The notes beneath the pieces are model-generated. The model made no database searches. It was not told the origin of the DNA and was given only the letters and a program-made list of their open reading frames with translations. This document shows positions 20,601-31,685 of a stretch of DNA of 64,000 bases, piece by piece. The first letter of the stretch is position 1. Each line of letters begins with the position of its first letter. This stretch comes from Coix lacryma-jobi var. lacryma-jobi (lineage: Eukaryota > Streptophyta > Magnoliopsida > Poales > Poaceae). Made by a program: the position numbers and the translations under genes. The stretch spans positions 110,874,660 to 110,938,659 of the forward strand of contig CM019824.1 in the NCBI GenBank assembly GCA_009763385.1, in the 5' to 3' direction.

Positions 20601-20909
20601 ACCCAAAAAGGACATGATTCTATCTGGGTTATCATGGATCGGTTATCCAAAGTGGCTCACTTCGTACTGGTTAAGACTACCCATCGGCCACACCAGTATG
20701 CGGATTTGTACATTCAGAGCATCTTGAGGTTACATGGAGTTCCTAAGAGGATTGTTTCTGATAGAGGACCCCAGTTCATAGCGCGTTTTTGGGAGCAGTT
20801 GCACAAGGAGCTAGGGACTAAGTTGGTAAGAAGTTCCGCTTATCACCCACAAACCGCAGGACAAACGGAAAGAGTAAATCAAATTTTGGAAGATATCCTC
20901 AGAGCTTGT
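17697..20909 (+). pseudogene. gag-pol of chromovirus A, 5' part to integrase core
   Basis: Start choice is the ATG at 17697 (MPAHTRSQ), right after an acceptor-like GGGACATGCAG; an in-frame ATG at 17691 is less likely. Order: gag N-terminus, zinc knuckle CYNCGQTGHLPRQC (about residue 170), protease LFDSGASHSF, RT (CVDYRPLNAVTIKNKYPLPRID, FIDDILVYS), RNase H (FDVFCDASKIGLGC, ELAAVVHAL, YTDHKSL), integrase zinc-binding region (HPGSSKMYQDL...CDTCC), and DDE core (MDFITGLP, VSDRGPQF, NQILED). The usual retrotrans_gag core is missing: LTEELKAEY joins straight to the basic pre-knuckle region, an internal in-frame deletion. Otherwise this is the best preserved pol in the window, open for over 1,000 codons until the CACTA element at 20910. 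Confidence 0.93.
20907..20909 (+). repeat. CACTA target site duplication TGT (left)
   Basis: TGT precedes CACTACT, and a second TGT follows AGTAGTG at 31993-31995. The uninterrupted target, AGCTTGTGTTCTATCC, is present in element B at about 59810-59823 and confirms the 3-bp duplication. Confidence 0.93.
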
Positions 20910-20923
20910 CACTACTGCATAAA
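20910..20923 (+). repeat. CACTA terminal inverted repeat (left)
   Basis: CACTACTGCATAAA compares with CACTACTACAAAAA at the other end read on the minus strand: 12 of 14 identical. Confidence 0.88.
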
Positions 20924-20925
20924 GC

Positions 20926-21214
20926 TTAATCGCAGCGGGAGTTTTGGCTTTACCGTAGCGGGCAACAGCGTCCGCTGCGGTGCTAAGGCCACGGTTAATC
21001 GTGGCCATTACCGCAGTGGGCGTTGTTGCCCGCTGCGGTTAAAGCCTTAACCGCAGCGGGCAACATAATTAGCCCGCTGCGGTTAATAGCATTAACCGCA
21101 GCGGACAACCTTAACCGCCCGCTGTGGTAAATGATTAACCGCAGCGGTCGCTTTAGGTTGCCCGCTGCGGTAGTTGCGTTTAACCGTAGCGGGCAGCTTA
21201 TGTTGCCCGCCACG
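20926..21214. repeat. CACTA subterminal repeat array (left)
   Basis: About twelve copies of CCGCAGCGGGC or its complement GCCCGCTGCGG, often extended to TTAACCGCAGCGGGCAAC, alternate in orientation about every 20-25 bp and form inverted pairs. In En/Spm such motifs are TNPA binding sites. This is the downstream (3') side of the protease gene. Confidence 0.92.
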
Positions 21215-21485
21215 TTTATTAATTTTGGATTAAAAAAAATAAATAATGCAGCCAGCAGAAATAGCAGGATATAGCCAGCAGAAACAGCAGAATATGAATT
21301 CAAATCTGCAGTTTTCAAATAATTCCAGAATTCTAGATTTCTAGTAGATATATATATATATATATGCACATATAAACCATCTGGACATAACATACAAAGT
21401 GACTTAGTTGTTTGTTGTCATCATATACACATTGACTTAGTTGATTTCAAATTCAAATTACAATTCATATTTCAACTTGATGAGC
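21215..21485. other. CACTA 3' flank of the protease gene
   Basis: AT-rich, with an imperfect CAGCAGAAA repeat near 21250-21285 and a (TA)n run near 21349-21364. Probably the 3' untranslated region of the minus-strand gene; no coding content. Confidence 0.5.
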
Positions 21486-24400
21486 CTAATCTGTCGGACG
21501 AAGCATTGTGTTCCATTTGCGGAGCTTCTCGTATTGGGGTAGCAACGCCAGGTCGGATTCGTTGTCAAAGAACGTTTCTCCTTCGAGAATGCATTTCTCC
21601 ATTACAAACTTGCATATGTCCGCCTTGACTTGTTTAAAGCACATCCTGCGGCTCTGCTGCTCTCCCCAATACTTGACACCTTCCTTGAGCTTCTTCCAGC
21701 TATTGGTGTACTCCTTGCTTTCCCTTAGAAACTCGCATGTGTACAAGCCACATGTCTTCGATCCTAGTGTCTGTTTGGCGCACTGCACGATTGATACACA
21801 AGCATTAGAACCCATATATATGTATGAAACATGAATTGAACCTTTGAAATACTTACCGGGAAATCTCGTCGGATTTTGAGGTGGTACCTATGCTTGTCCT
21901 TGAACTTTTGAGTTCTTCGGTCCCAAAATCCGGGCACCTTTTGGTATTCCTTATAAGCGCTGTACGAAATATAATAGTTTTAGCCACAATTTAAAAACGT
22001 ATGGTAACCGTAACTGATGAAAAAGCTGGATGACTTACTTTTTCAGACAATCTTCGAATGCCTTGTACCCTTGCTTGTTTCGTACGCTCAAGGAGTCAAA
22101 CACACAGGCCCTGCCATCTTGAGGGTATATGATAAAAGCGACCCAGTGGCCACCCACGAGGCCCTGGCTGCACCATTGCAACAAAATAGTGTTTATGATG
22201 ACTAGAAGGCATGATATGCTAGCGACTTAGGTGTACGTACATGTATTTGACTTACCCAAAGTGATAGGAAGCCATTATACACTCTGGCCCATCCGGCTTG
22301 ATCTTCTTCATGCATTCTAGAATGTAATTTTTCAACTTAGTCTTCTCGGCTTTCATATTTTCTTCATATTTCTTCTCTCGCTGTCGAACTGTCATCTCCG
22401 GATCAGTGATCTCGAAACCCTTGATGACTCTTTCAGCAATATGTGCAGGAGAGAGGTAGAGTACAGGACGTGTCTTTTTATTACTTACAGTGACCGTCAT
22501 GCTGCACGGACAAGTCATCGTGACATAATAAGTATAGAACTATGGAAAATACGAATGTAGTGATCTGTGGAAGTTGCATTCATCGCTTACAGTGTGAATA
22601 GGGTGATTTGAACGATGTCCAGGTCTTCTTCCCGCATCATGTTGTACATGTCGCTAAAGTTGACGGGTAGTTGCATTTCGTTACCAGCGGGCAAGTGGAA
22701 GTACTCCGTGGGAATCTTGACGTTAAAACTTGACATCCCGGCTTTTGCAGCTTCCATGTACCATAGATGGAACCTCCTTGTATCCCACTTTTCCTCGTCG
22801 ATGAGCTAGGCCTTGGGAATCATGAACTTCCCGCACACATAGTGGCCAGGGCAGTCTTCGGCCTCGTCAAATAGTTGACGGGTAGTTTCAGGCCTGGCAA
22901 ACGATGGATAGGGATGTTAGTAGCATATATACTATGGACGTGGTATTATGCTCAATGTTACCATACCTTTCGAACGTGAGGGTGTACGGGAGCTTGTCGG
23001 TGGACGTTCTTGGATTCTTGGTGGGCGGGGGAGGACATTGGCTTGTGGTTGACGGGGGAGGTGTCTTCGTCCCTGTTGCATCCCCCGTCGTGCCTCCCTG
23101 TTGCTCGTTCGTGCTTGGCTGGCTTGTCGTTGTCATGTTGTCGCCCTTACCGGCCTCTGAGCTTCTTGCCCCATGGACCGGGCCGATCGGCGGACTATTT
23201 GGAGGCGGGGGAGACACAGTTCCCATGTCAGTGCCCTTTTCCTTTTCCCCGCCATCACCTTCTACCTTTTCCTTGTCCCCGCCTTCGGTACCGCCTTCTC
23301 CTTTGTCCTTTCCATTGCCCTTGTCCCCGCCCTTTTCTTCGTCATCATCGCTGTCGTGATCTGGATCTTCTGGAGGACAAGATCCGGTGGCTGATGGTTG
23401 TGATGCTGGTGTCGGCATTGGAGTTGGCGTCCGAACAATGATCTCGATGTCCTCGCGGATCCATAGGACTTCCAATCCAAGTGCCTGCCCTAGGTGCCTG
23501 GCCAGTTGTAGGTTGGGATGGTCCAATTCAAAATGCTCCTGGTCGGGAACATGCCATAACGGGCTCACGACCACATAGTCTTCAGGGGTGTTGTCTTCAT
23601 TGAAGTCATGAATATCGTGGGGTGCAAGAATGCATCCCTCGGCCACCACCATCTTCTTGGACCTTCCGAACGGGATGAGGAGTTGGACGTGCTGGTTTTC
23701 CTGGAAGTCCTCGTTCGAGACCCATGGGCGATGCTCGTTCATCGGTAGTAAGGCTTTCTTTTCCTTTGCTTGAGGATTGGGCAGGCCATGGTGATCAAAC
23801 ATCTTCGACCTCCTCGCGACCATCTCTGGGTCGTTGCTCGTGAAGGCTTCCTTTATTGAGCTTTTGATCATTTCAGCCACGCCTTCATTGAAGCCCTTGT
23901 TATATAGCTCATCTTTATACCTTTGCCTGGACTTGTATGTGGCCGCATCAGATTGCCACGACTCAACTGACTTCCAGCTCATCTTCAATCCGACACCACG
24001 AACGCGGCCGCGGTGCTCGGGGGTTCCTAGGACCTCGGTGAGCAAGTCGTGGCCCCGGCGGACCACGATGTTGTCCTTAAGCTTTGCTTTCTCCATCAAA
24101 GTCTTCTCGACGTCCTCGAGGTGGGGCTCGTTAAACTTGGTCGCCCCGGGCTTCAGCCTCTTTGGAATGTGGGCCCTCATGTAGTCCTTTGCCCTTGGGT
24201 CGATGCCCTCATACGGATCTGGAACCCCGGCAGCCTGTCTTGCTTGTTCTTCTTGCTACCACTTGGTCCTCTGACCGGCAAAGCCATTCATGCCCAAGTG
24301 GTGAGGATTCTTGTTCCTCTTTGCGAGCTCACTGAACTTAGCGCTCTTTTCCTCTGCTTCTTGCGTCTTTCTCATTTCGCAGAAAGCATCCCACATGTGT

Positions 24401-25134
24401 GCCTTGACCATATTGTACTTTAGCAGTGGCGACTTCCCCTTCTTCAGGTAATTTCTGGTCAGCATGGACCTAAAGTTGCGAAGCGCAGTCGACGCCACGT
24501 GCAAAGCCCACTCTTGGCACTTCTCCATGTCAGCTGAGGGCGGATATCTAAATCTCCTTGTCACCTCACCACAGACATTGTTTTTTATGTCTTTCGGTAC
24601 ATCGTGCCAGTTGGGCCAAGTGATCTCCACCTTCTCCTTGGCTATACACGCCACTTGATTGCTGAACTTGCCAATGACTGTATCTGGAGCTATTGGGTTG
24701 CCCTCTGGCCCCACCGCATCGATGACATGCACCTCGTTTTCTTTGTCCAACTTGTGCCTCCCGTGTTGTCCCCTCACCCTCTTCTAGCCCTTAGATTTGG
24801 ACGAAGAGGTTGCCGTAGAGGGAGCGGGGGCTTCTTCCTCCCTGACCGCATCTTCGTCACTAAACTCGAGCTGACGAGGCACAATTGGCAGCTGTTGACA
24901 AGAGTGACGAGCCTTTAGTGATTCAATCACGTCTTTGTACATGTTAGAAAGCCAGCGTGTTGCGTAAACCTCGAGACTCTCTGCTTCGTCCGCCCCTGGT
25001 TCGTACGTGGGATCGTTGCCCTCCTTTGTACGCTGCTTCTTCGGCAGTGGAGTCACGGACACCTCACTCATCAAGCTGGTTGACGAGGAGCTAGGGGTAG
25101 GGTCCCTCCATTCGTTAGTTTTGTCTTCCGCCAT
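21486..25134 (-). pseudogene. CACTA second gene: Ptta/En-Spm domain plus Ulp1-like cysteine protease
   Basis: Start ATG 25134. From GT-AG sites and phase I read six coding exons: 25134-22967, 22893-22591, 22501-22256, 22167-22039, 21959-21857, 21782-21486. Exon 1 has a Ser-rich start, the plant Ptta/En-Spm segment (ITWPNWHDVPKDI...AKRNKNPHHLGMNGFAGQRT) and a Gly/Glu/Lys/Pro low-complexity linker. Exons 4-6 form a C48 (Ulp1/SENP-like) catalytic domain: GGHWVAFIIYPQDG (His), CVFDSL (Asp), then KQTLGSKTCGLYTCEF (Gln and Cys). In-frame stops: TAG at 24784-24786 and 24256-24258 and one TAG in exon 2 (near 22810), each one step from CAG. No frameshift is needed to read the gene. The role is presumably DNA binding at the subterminal repeats; the protease target (a SUMO-like protein?) is unknown. 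Confidence 0.85.
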
Positions 25135-25141
25135 TTCAGTT

Positions 25142-26932
25142 CTACATATACACAGACGCGTATATAATATGATCAGTTCAAAGCTTTTGAATAAAAAATG
25201 ACACGTATAAGTTTTTGGCTCAGATTTGCCCCTAGGTCAACACGTCAATGCTAAACTGGTTACTTGTAAAATACAAGCCATCCTAGTCTAGCAGCTGACT
25301 CAGCATAGAAAGTAGGGGGGCAATTGATCATCATCGCCGCTGCCTCAGAATAGATCGAAAGGGGTCACATCATCGCATTTGCCACTACCTCAGCTTACAA
25401 GTTCGAAAAAATCATCAATGCAAATGTCATAGTAGGGAGTAGGGAGAGTAGTAACAGAGAGTAGTAGTAGGGAGAGGAGTATAAAGAGAGGAGTAGGGAT
25501 AGTAGTAACAAAGGACTAGTAGGGAGAGTTGTATAGAGAGTAGTATAGAGAGGACTAGTACAGAGACTAGGTAGAGAGTAGGGAGAGGAGTAGTAGGGAG
25601 AGGAGTAGTACAGTAGTATAGAGTAGTAGGGAGAGGAGTAGTAGGGAGAGGAGTAGTACAGTAGTATAGAGTAGTAGGGAGAGGAGTAGTAGGGAGAGGA
25701 GTAGTAGGGAGAGGAGTAGTACAGTAGTATAGAGTAGTAGGGAGAGGAGTAGTAGGGAGAGGAGTAGTACAGTAGTATAGAGTAGTAGGGAGACTAGGTA
25801 GAGAGTAGGGAGAGGAGTAGTACAGTAGTATAGAGTAGTAGGGAGAGGAGTAGTATATATAGAGTAGGGCATTTGCATAGTGTAAAAAAACATCACATGG
25901 CATCATAGGTCGCAAATAAAAAAGCATCAGATGGCATCATAGGTAGTGGCATTTGCATAGTAGGGTAAAAAGGCATCAAAATGCATCATAGGCAGCAAAT
26001 AAACTCTGAATTAAAGCATCACGAGACATAAGATAGGTTCCATCTGAAGACAAGTAGTAACCAGTAGTAAGTAGTAAGTAGACAGAAGATAAGTAGACAG
26101 GAGTACTAGCAATAGAGGAGTAGGCAAAAATCAAAAAACATGATCTAAACCATTCTGTTCCACAGACCATAACTGGAGTTTAGAATCATCAAAAATCATG
26201 ATCTAAACCATTCTGTAAAGCTTATCAAATCCTCTATAACTTTCTTATTATACCTCAGAGATGATTCATAAGCTAAATGCACCAAACAGTTCGGTTTTCC
26301 AAAACTGTCTAGATTCTGGACAGTTTTTTTTGTCCAGATAAAACAAAGCATATCTCCCAACTCATACATCCAAAAATTACGAAATTTTAGGAGCAGCTAG
26401 GTATACAAAAGTGCTACAACCTTGTTATACAACATTTCAATAGAAAACCTCATTAACATAGTGATATCTCATTCCCACCAGAACTGATCCAGAAAATCAC
26501 AGGGACATTGCAAGGGCAAGTTTTTAGTCAACAACATGATTAACAATGGTCAAGAGCTTATCCTTTAACATGATCATTCAGTAGAGAGTACAGGAAATAG
26601 TTTTGCACAAAATGCAGTATATCAAAGCTGATATATCAGTGACTAATGTCAGAAATATAGCCACCCATGAAAAGCCAAAGATCATCATCATCTATGCTCA
26701 GATTATATAACCAATTAACAAAAAAATGAACCATAGCATAACACGTGCATCAGTGGGATCTAGCAGAAAAGCATCAGTGAGTAATGCATCAGTTTAACCA
26801 TCAGTGTCAGCATCAGGGACATAACCATCAGTGCCATCAGTGTGAGCATCAGTGCAGTTGATCGATAACCATGGCTCTGGAGAGAATAAGAGTAGCATGA
26901 GGGGCACAGGGGCACAACAGTTTTCCCCTTAC
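25142..26932 (-). other. Probable 5'-UTR intron of the CACTA protease gene
   Basis: A strong donor (CAG|GTAAGG, GT at 26932-26931) and an acceptor (TATATGTAG at 25143-25142), 7 bp before the ATG, frame a 1.8-kb non-coding stretch. It contains a GAGTAGTAGGGAGAG minisatellite (25430-25866), AT-rich sequence, and an imperfect CATCAGTG repeat (26760-26860). No ORF of substance apart from the low-complexity reading of the minisatellite. Confidence 0.6.
25430..25866. repeat. Minisatellite: GTAGTAGGGAGAGGA units
   Basis: Tandem purine-rich units built from GAGTAGTAGGGAGAG (about 18 bp) and a larger period including TACAGTAGTATAGA. It reads as a repetitive Leu/Pro/Thr/Tyr ORF on the minus strand, which is an artefact of the repeat. 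Confidence 0.88.
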
Positions 26933-27353
26933 CTGAGTACGGTGGCGCGGCGGACGGCGGTGTGGCTCCGACGATGTGGAGGAAGGCGGTGGCTAGGGCA
27001 CCGCCGCGAGGTCGTTAGGTAGGGCACCAGCGGCAGACAGGGGCTCCGGCTCCGGTGGGTAGGGCACCAGCAGCGGACGGCGGCGTGGCTCCGGCGATGC
27101 TCCGGCTCCGGTGGCTAGGGCACCGCCATGAGGTCGTTAGGTAGGGCGGAGGAGGAAGGGCGCGGACGACGACGGGCGCAGAGCGGAGCAGGACGGGCGC
27201 GGGGGAGGAGGACGGGCGCAGAGCGGAGCAGGACGGGCGCGGGGGAGGAGGACGGCCGGCAATGGCGATGGCGGCGCGGTGGAAGAAATCGACAGCCCTT
27301 TGGGGTTGAAACGATGACGCGTGAAGGACTAAAGTGCCCTTCGGGGTTGCGGG
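26933..27353 (-). other. GC-rich 5' exon (untranslated) of the CACTA protease gene
   Basis: Lies between the TATA box at 27354-27363 and the donor at 26932. It is GC-rich and holds internal duplications: a 38-bp unit twice at about 27179-27254 (GAGCGGAGCAGGACGGGCGC...) and repeated TAGGGCACC / GGCTCCGGCTCCGGTGG blocks at 27000-27125. An ORF crosses it but runs back into the subterminal repeats, so I read this as untranslated leader. Confidence 0.5.
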
Positions 27354-27363
27354 GCTTTTATAG
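27354..27363 (-). promoter_or_regulatory. TATA box of the CACTA protease gene
   Basis: CTATAAAAGC on the minus strand lies immediately downstream (in gene direction) of the internal repeat array 27369-27496. The arrangement array-TATA-leader mirrors that of the TNPD gene at the right end. Confidence 0.6.
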
Positions 27364-27368
27364 GGAGC

Positions 27369-27496
27369 GATTAACCGAAGCGGGCAAATTAAGTTGCCCG
27401 CTGCGGTAAACATTAACCGCAGCGGGCATCTTAATTTGCCCGCTTCGGTTAACCTAAATAACCGCAGCGGGCAAATTAAGACGCCCGCTGCGGTTG
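27369..27496. repeat. Internal array of the CACTA subterminal motif
   Basis: Six alternating copies of CCGCAGCGGGC / GCCCGCTGCGG (some with GAAGCGGG), the same motif as at both element ends, placed between the two genes: 166 bp beyond the TNPD stop and just upstream of the second gene's TATA box. Confidence 0.92.
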
Positions 27497-27661
27497 TTCG
27501 TTTTAACAAATTGAGATTTAGGGCAGATTTGTTATTAATAATATTAACTTATTAACAAAAATCTATTACAAAAATGAGATTTGTTATTAATAATGTTAGC
27601 TTATTAACAATAATTTATTACAAAAATTATCTCCATAGCTTTGACATAACTTTATTACATC
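27497..27661. other. Intergenic AT-rich spacer after TNPD
   Basis: AT-rich, with two copies of a TTATTAATAAT...TTATTAACAA...TTACAAAAAT segment (27531-27575 and 27584-27626). Probably the 3' end of the TNPD transcript. Confidence 0.5.
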
Positions 27662-30600
27662 TCAATTTGGTGCGGGGGCTTTCACGGACCGCTTCTCACC
27701 ATCGGGACGGGCCCAGGGCTTCATACCGCTCTTGTTGCAACGGTCCTCGACGGCCTTGATCTTCTTTGCAAAAACGGTAAAAAGTTGGAGCTCTGCATAG
27801 TTGTTGTATTGTTCTGGGCTTTGGACCCCATCAGCTCCAACAATCCACTGCTTTCCAGACACGACCACATGCCTCTTTGGGTCCTCCGGATAGATATAGT
27901 AGGCTACTTGCGCGACATTGGTTGCGAGTACCCATTGGTCATCTTTGTACCCGATACTTTTGAGGTTCACGGTTGTTAGCCCGAAACTGTCGACCCCAAT
28001 TGCTTTGGGGTTTACCCGGTGGCACTGGAAGACGGTTACGCATACGTCCTTGCCATAGTCAAGTTCCCATATTTCTTCGATCTGGCCATAGTATTGCGTC
28101 CTCGTGTTTGTGGCCTCGTCGACGCCCTCATATCGAACACCGCAGTTCTGTGTCGCGCTCTTCTTGTCCTTCTCTTTCGTGTGGAACCTATACCCCTTCA
28201 CATCGTACCCTTGCCACGTCATGATTTGGCTTGACGGGCCTTGCAGAAGCTTCTGCACGGTCTCCGTATCTTCATCATCAGGGCATCTTTCTAGGGGTAC
28301 GTGTTGCTCTTTGAGCCAATCTATGAAACAGTTCATGTGCTCATTCTGGACCCATGCCTCTGTGCGTTGTCCGTCATTAGCGGTGCGGATCTCTTCTATG
28401 TGCCTCTCGACATATTTCTCCATGCTCATCAACTGATGAAGGATGTTGTAATGAGCTTGTTCAATCTCCTTGTATGGTATATCCGTGCGAACTTTTCGGC
28501 CCGTGCACCCCATGCCGCGGTTCTGCCCTCGTGCTGATGGACAGGCAACCCAATCGCCCTCCCATCTTTTATGTACCTCATACACCAGTTCACTGCCTCT
28601 TCGGTTGTGTACGCCTCGATCATAGAGCCCTCCGGGTGAGCACGGTTATGAATATATCTGTTGAGGGTGGACATGAACCGCTCGTACGTCCACATCTCGT
28701 GTAGGTACACGGGGCCTAGTTGCTCGATCTGATCCACCATGTGCATCATTAGGTGTACCATAATATCAAAATATGATGGGGGAAAGCACATCTCAAGCTG
28801 GCAAAGGGTCTCCGCGATGAAGTCCTTAAGGGCAGGGAGGTCAGCCTTACCGATGACCTTCTGCGCGATGCGGTTAAAGAAGTATGATATCCGAGTGACC
28901 ACCATCTTCACGTACTCTGGACCGATAACCCTTATCACAATTGGAAGGAACACCATCAGCATGATGTGGCAGTCATGTGCGTTGTAGCCAGTCAATGTGA
29001 GGTCTTTCAAGGAGACGAGGCTTTTAATGTTGGAAGAGAAACCGGTAGGCACCTTGATACCCCTGAGAAGGTTGAGCATAGCAGTCTTCTCGCCATGCCT
29101 TAGGTTGTAGGCCGCACCTGGAAGATCGACTTTACCATTATGAGGTGACCCAGGGTGAAGGTCCTGCCTGATGCCCTGGTTGAGAAGATCCGTCCGTGAC
29201 TTCAGACCATCCTTCGTCTTTCCCGGGATGTCCAGCAGGACACCGATCGTGCTATCAAAGACGTTCTTCTCGAGATGCATACAGTCGATGGCATGGGGTG
29301 TTTTCAGTGTCTTCCAATATGACAGGTACTCGAAGAAAATCGACCTCTTCTTGAAAGGAACAGAGGGGACCTGTGACGCTTCCTCCGTCGTGTCTCGCTT
29401 TCACTTACTCGTTTGTTTTGTCCCCTCCTCTGGTGGCTTCTTCTTCTTCCCAAACTCGATCTGATCAATATCCTTCACCATCTCATACACCTTTGGCCCC
29501 CAACTAGTCTGCGCCGGTGGTTCACCCTGTGGCTCGCCCTGATCATCGAACAATTGATTCATGACACTTCTTCTATATCTGTGCCTTTTCGGAAGCAACC
29601 GCCTGTGCCTCATGTACACCATCTTATTTGATCCCTTGAGGTAAGTGTAGCATGTCTCGTCGATGCACATTACGCAGCCGGTCTTCCCTTTGATCTGCCC
29701 CGACAGTGAGAAGAGGCCGGGGTAGTCGGTGATGGTGACAAAGATGATGGCTTTTAGGGTGAACTTCTCCTTGAGGGACGCATCCACCATCTCGACCCCA
29801 ACATCAAATAGCTCCTTCATTTCCTCCATTACCGGCTCCAGGAAAACATCGATATCATTGCCGGGCTGCTTCGGTCCCGATATAAGCATGGTCAACAGAA
29901 GATACCTGTGCCTCTGACATAGATGGGGAGGTAGGTTGTAGATGGTCAGTACGACCGGCCAGGTGCTATGGGAGCTGCTCAGCTCGCCGAAATGATTCAT
30001 CCCATCGGTGTTGAGCGCGAACCGAACGTTCCTGGGATCTTTGCTAAATTGCGGGTAGGCCTTGTGGAAATCTTTCCACTGCTGGCCATCGGAGGGGTGC
30101 CGCAGCATGCCATCGTCCTTCAAGCGGTCAGCTGATGCATGCCAGGACATGAGCTTCGCGTCCTCTGGGTTCCCAAATATCGCACGGAGGCGGTCGATCA
30201 CTGGCATGTACCACACCGACAGTGCCGGACTTCTCCTCAACGTGTAACCCTCTTCTTCCTCATACTGCTGATGAGCCGAGATGCGATTGGCTGCAACATT
30301 GCTCTTCTTGACACCCTTCTTCTTCTTCCTCTAACCACCTCGCAAAGCCTCATCGTCGTCTGCATCCACGCGACAGCCAACATTTCTCTTGTAGCGACTG
30401 GCGCCACAGTGCGGACAACTCGTCAAATTCTCATACTTTATGCCCCGATAGAGGATGCAGTGGTTAGGGCAGGCATCGAACTTTCTAAGCTTCATCGCCA
30501 CTGGCCGGATAAGCTTCTTCGCCCGATACGTATTTGCTGGGATCTTGTTACTCGCCGGGAATGTTTTAGCAAGGTAACCTAACAGCTCATCAAAGCTAGT

Positions 30601-31272
30601 GTCTGACCACCCATGCCGAGCCTTCATCATCAACATGTGGAGGTTGAAACGGAGCACTGTGCAATCCTTCGGACATTCCTCGCCGTCCTTATATAAAGGA
30701 TCAAGTGACGCCTGCTTCATCTCTCTGAAATTTTCCAGCCACTTCGGGGAGCCATACACGACGTCGTCTTCGTCGATGTGGTTGACTAAATCCTGAAACA
30801 GCTGCACATCCGCAGGGTCCTGCACCGTAGCGTCCTCAACATCTCCACCACCATCATCTGTCATATCCTGGAGTACATCTGTGTCCACAGCGATGTGGTC
30901 ACGAGCACTACTGTCACTGAAGGCAGGCGCTACTGTTGCTGATGTGACGTGCGCTCCAGGATCTTGGTTCACCGTCGCCGTCGACGCTGAGCTTATACCA
31001 GATGCCGCCCCGACACTCGGATCGAATCTCTCGCCGTGATGAGTCCACACCGTGTAATCATCCATGAAACCAAAACGAATCAAATGAGATTGCACTGTGC
31101 CTTCGTCATTGAAGGCAGTCAGATTCTTGCAACGATGACATGGACATATGATTGTCGTCTGGTTCGATCTCTCACGGTCAGCTTTCGCAGCGGAAATAAA
31201 CTTTCTCACTTCAACGATATACCGCACATCAAGTACTCTATTGATCTTATACATCCATTCCGACCGGTCCAT
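27662..31272 (-). pseudogene. CACTA transposase (TNPD-type, Tnp2 family)
   Basis: Start ATG 31272 (MDRSEWMYKINR). Domains in order: transposase-associated domain with CPCHRCKN (31272 to about 31040); an acidic linker; LTSCPHCGASRY before a basic KKKK stretch; the Tnp2 catalytic region (FALNTDGMNHFG, SGPKQPGNDIDVFLEP, DCMHLEKNVFDS, which I take as the DDE neighbourhood); the DUF4218-like block (CFPPSYFDIMVHLMMHMVDQ...YLHEMWTYERFMSTLNRYI); and the DUF4216-like C-terminal block (YYGQIEEIWELDY...VSGKQWIVGADGVQ). Breaks: TAG 30331-30333, TGA 29401-29403, and a one-base frame change at about 28510-28530 between the last two blocks. It would cut the element ends. All else is colinear with no detected intron. 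Confidence 0.93.
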
Positions 31273-31668
31273 CGTACCTGCGATCCTTAATTAATAACAC
31301 ACATCATGAATCACAAAACAAAGACGATGAATTAGAAAAACATAATAATTTATTATATTTATGTTAAATCTAGGGACAGAAGTAATAACGACGGCAAATA
31401 AAATTAATGCATCCATGATGAACTTAGAGAAACAAATACCAGTTTTCTCTCTCCTACATGAAACTAGATCTAAAAGGGAGGCTACAAAGAGAGAAAAAGA
31501 GAGGGGAAAGAGGGTGGAGATCATCTAGGTACCTCTTGTAGAGTACTTCTCCTCCAAATCAAACAAATAAACCTCAAAAACAAGTTATTTGGGACAAAAA
31601 TTCGGCAAAACTTCTTCCCCCATTTTTGGTCTAGAGGAAGAAGATGATCGGGTTCAGCTGGCGGCGGT
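31273..31668 (-). other. 5' leader of the CACTA transposase gene
   Basis: AT-rich sequence between the TATA-like box and the start codon; no coding content seen. Confidence 0.5.
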
Positions 31669-31680
31669 GGCTTAAATAGC
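31669..31680 (-). promoter_or_regulatory. TATA-like box of the CACTA transposase gene
   Basis: GCTATTTAAGCC on the minus strand, directly next to the right subterminal array, as expected for the main En/Spm-type promoter. Confidence 0.55.
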
Positions 31681-31685
31681 AAAGA

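Noticed and set aside
20926..21214. CRISPR-like array (short palindromic repeats with spacers)
   Set aside because: Plant nuclear context; repeats alternate in orientation and lie at the ends of a CACTA element, as its subterminal arrays do.
22904..23441. Plus-strand ORFs opposite the CACTA protease gene
   Set aside because: They are the complement of the low-complexity Gly/Glu/Lys/Pro linker of the minus-strand gene, with no independent support.
25427..25927. 166-codon minus-strand ORF rich in Leu, Pro, Thr and Tyr
   Set aside because: It is the translation of the GAGTAGTAGGGAGAG minisatellite.
27015..27509. Captured host gene inside the CACTA element
   Set aside because: The ORF starts in the subterminal repeats and is Pro/Arg/Ser low-complexity with internal duplications; a promoter and untranslated leader explains it better.
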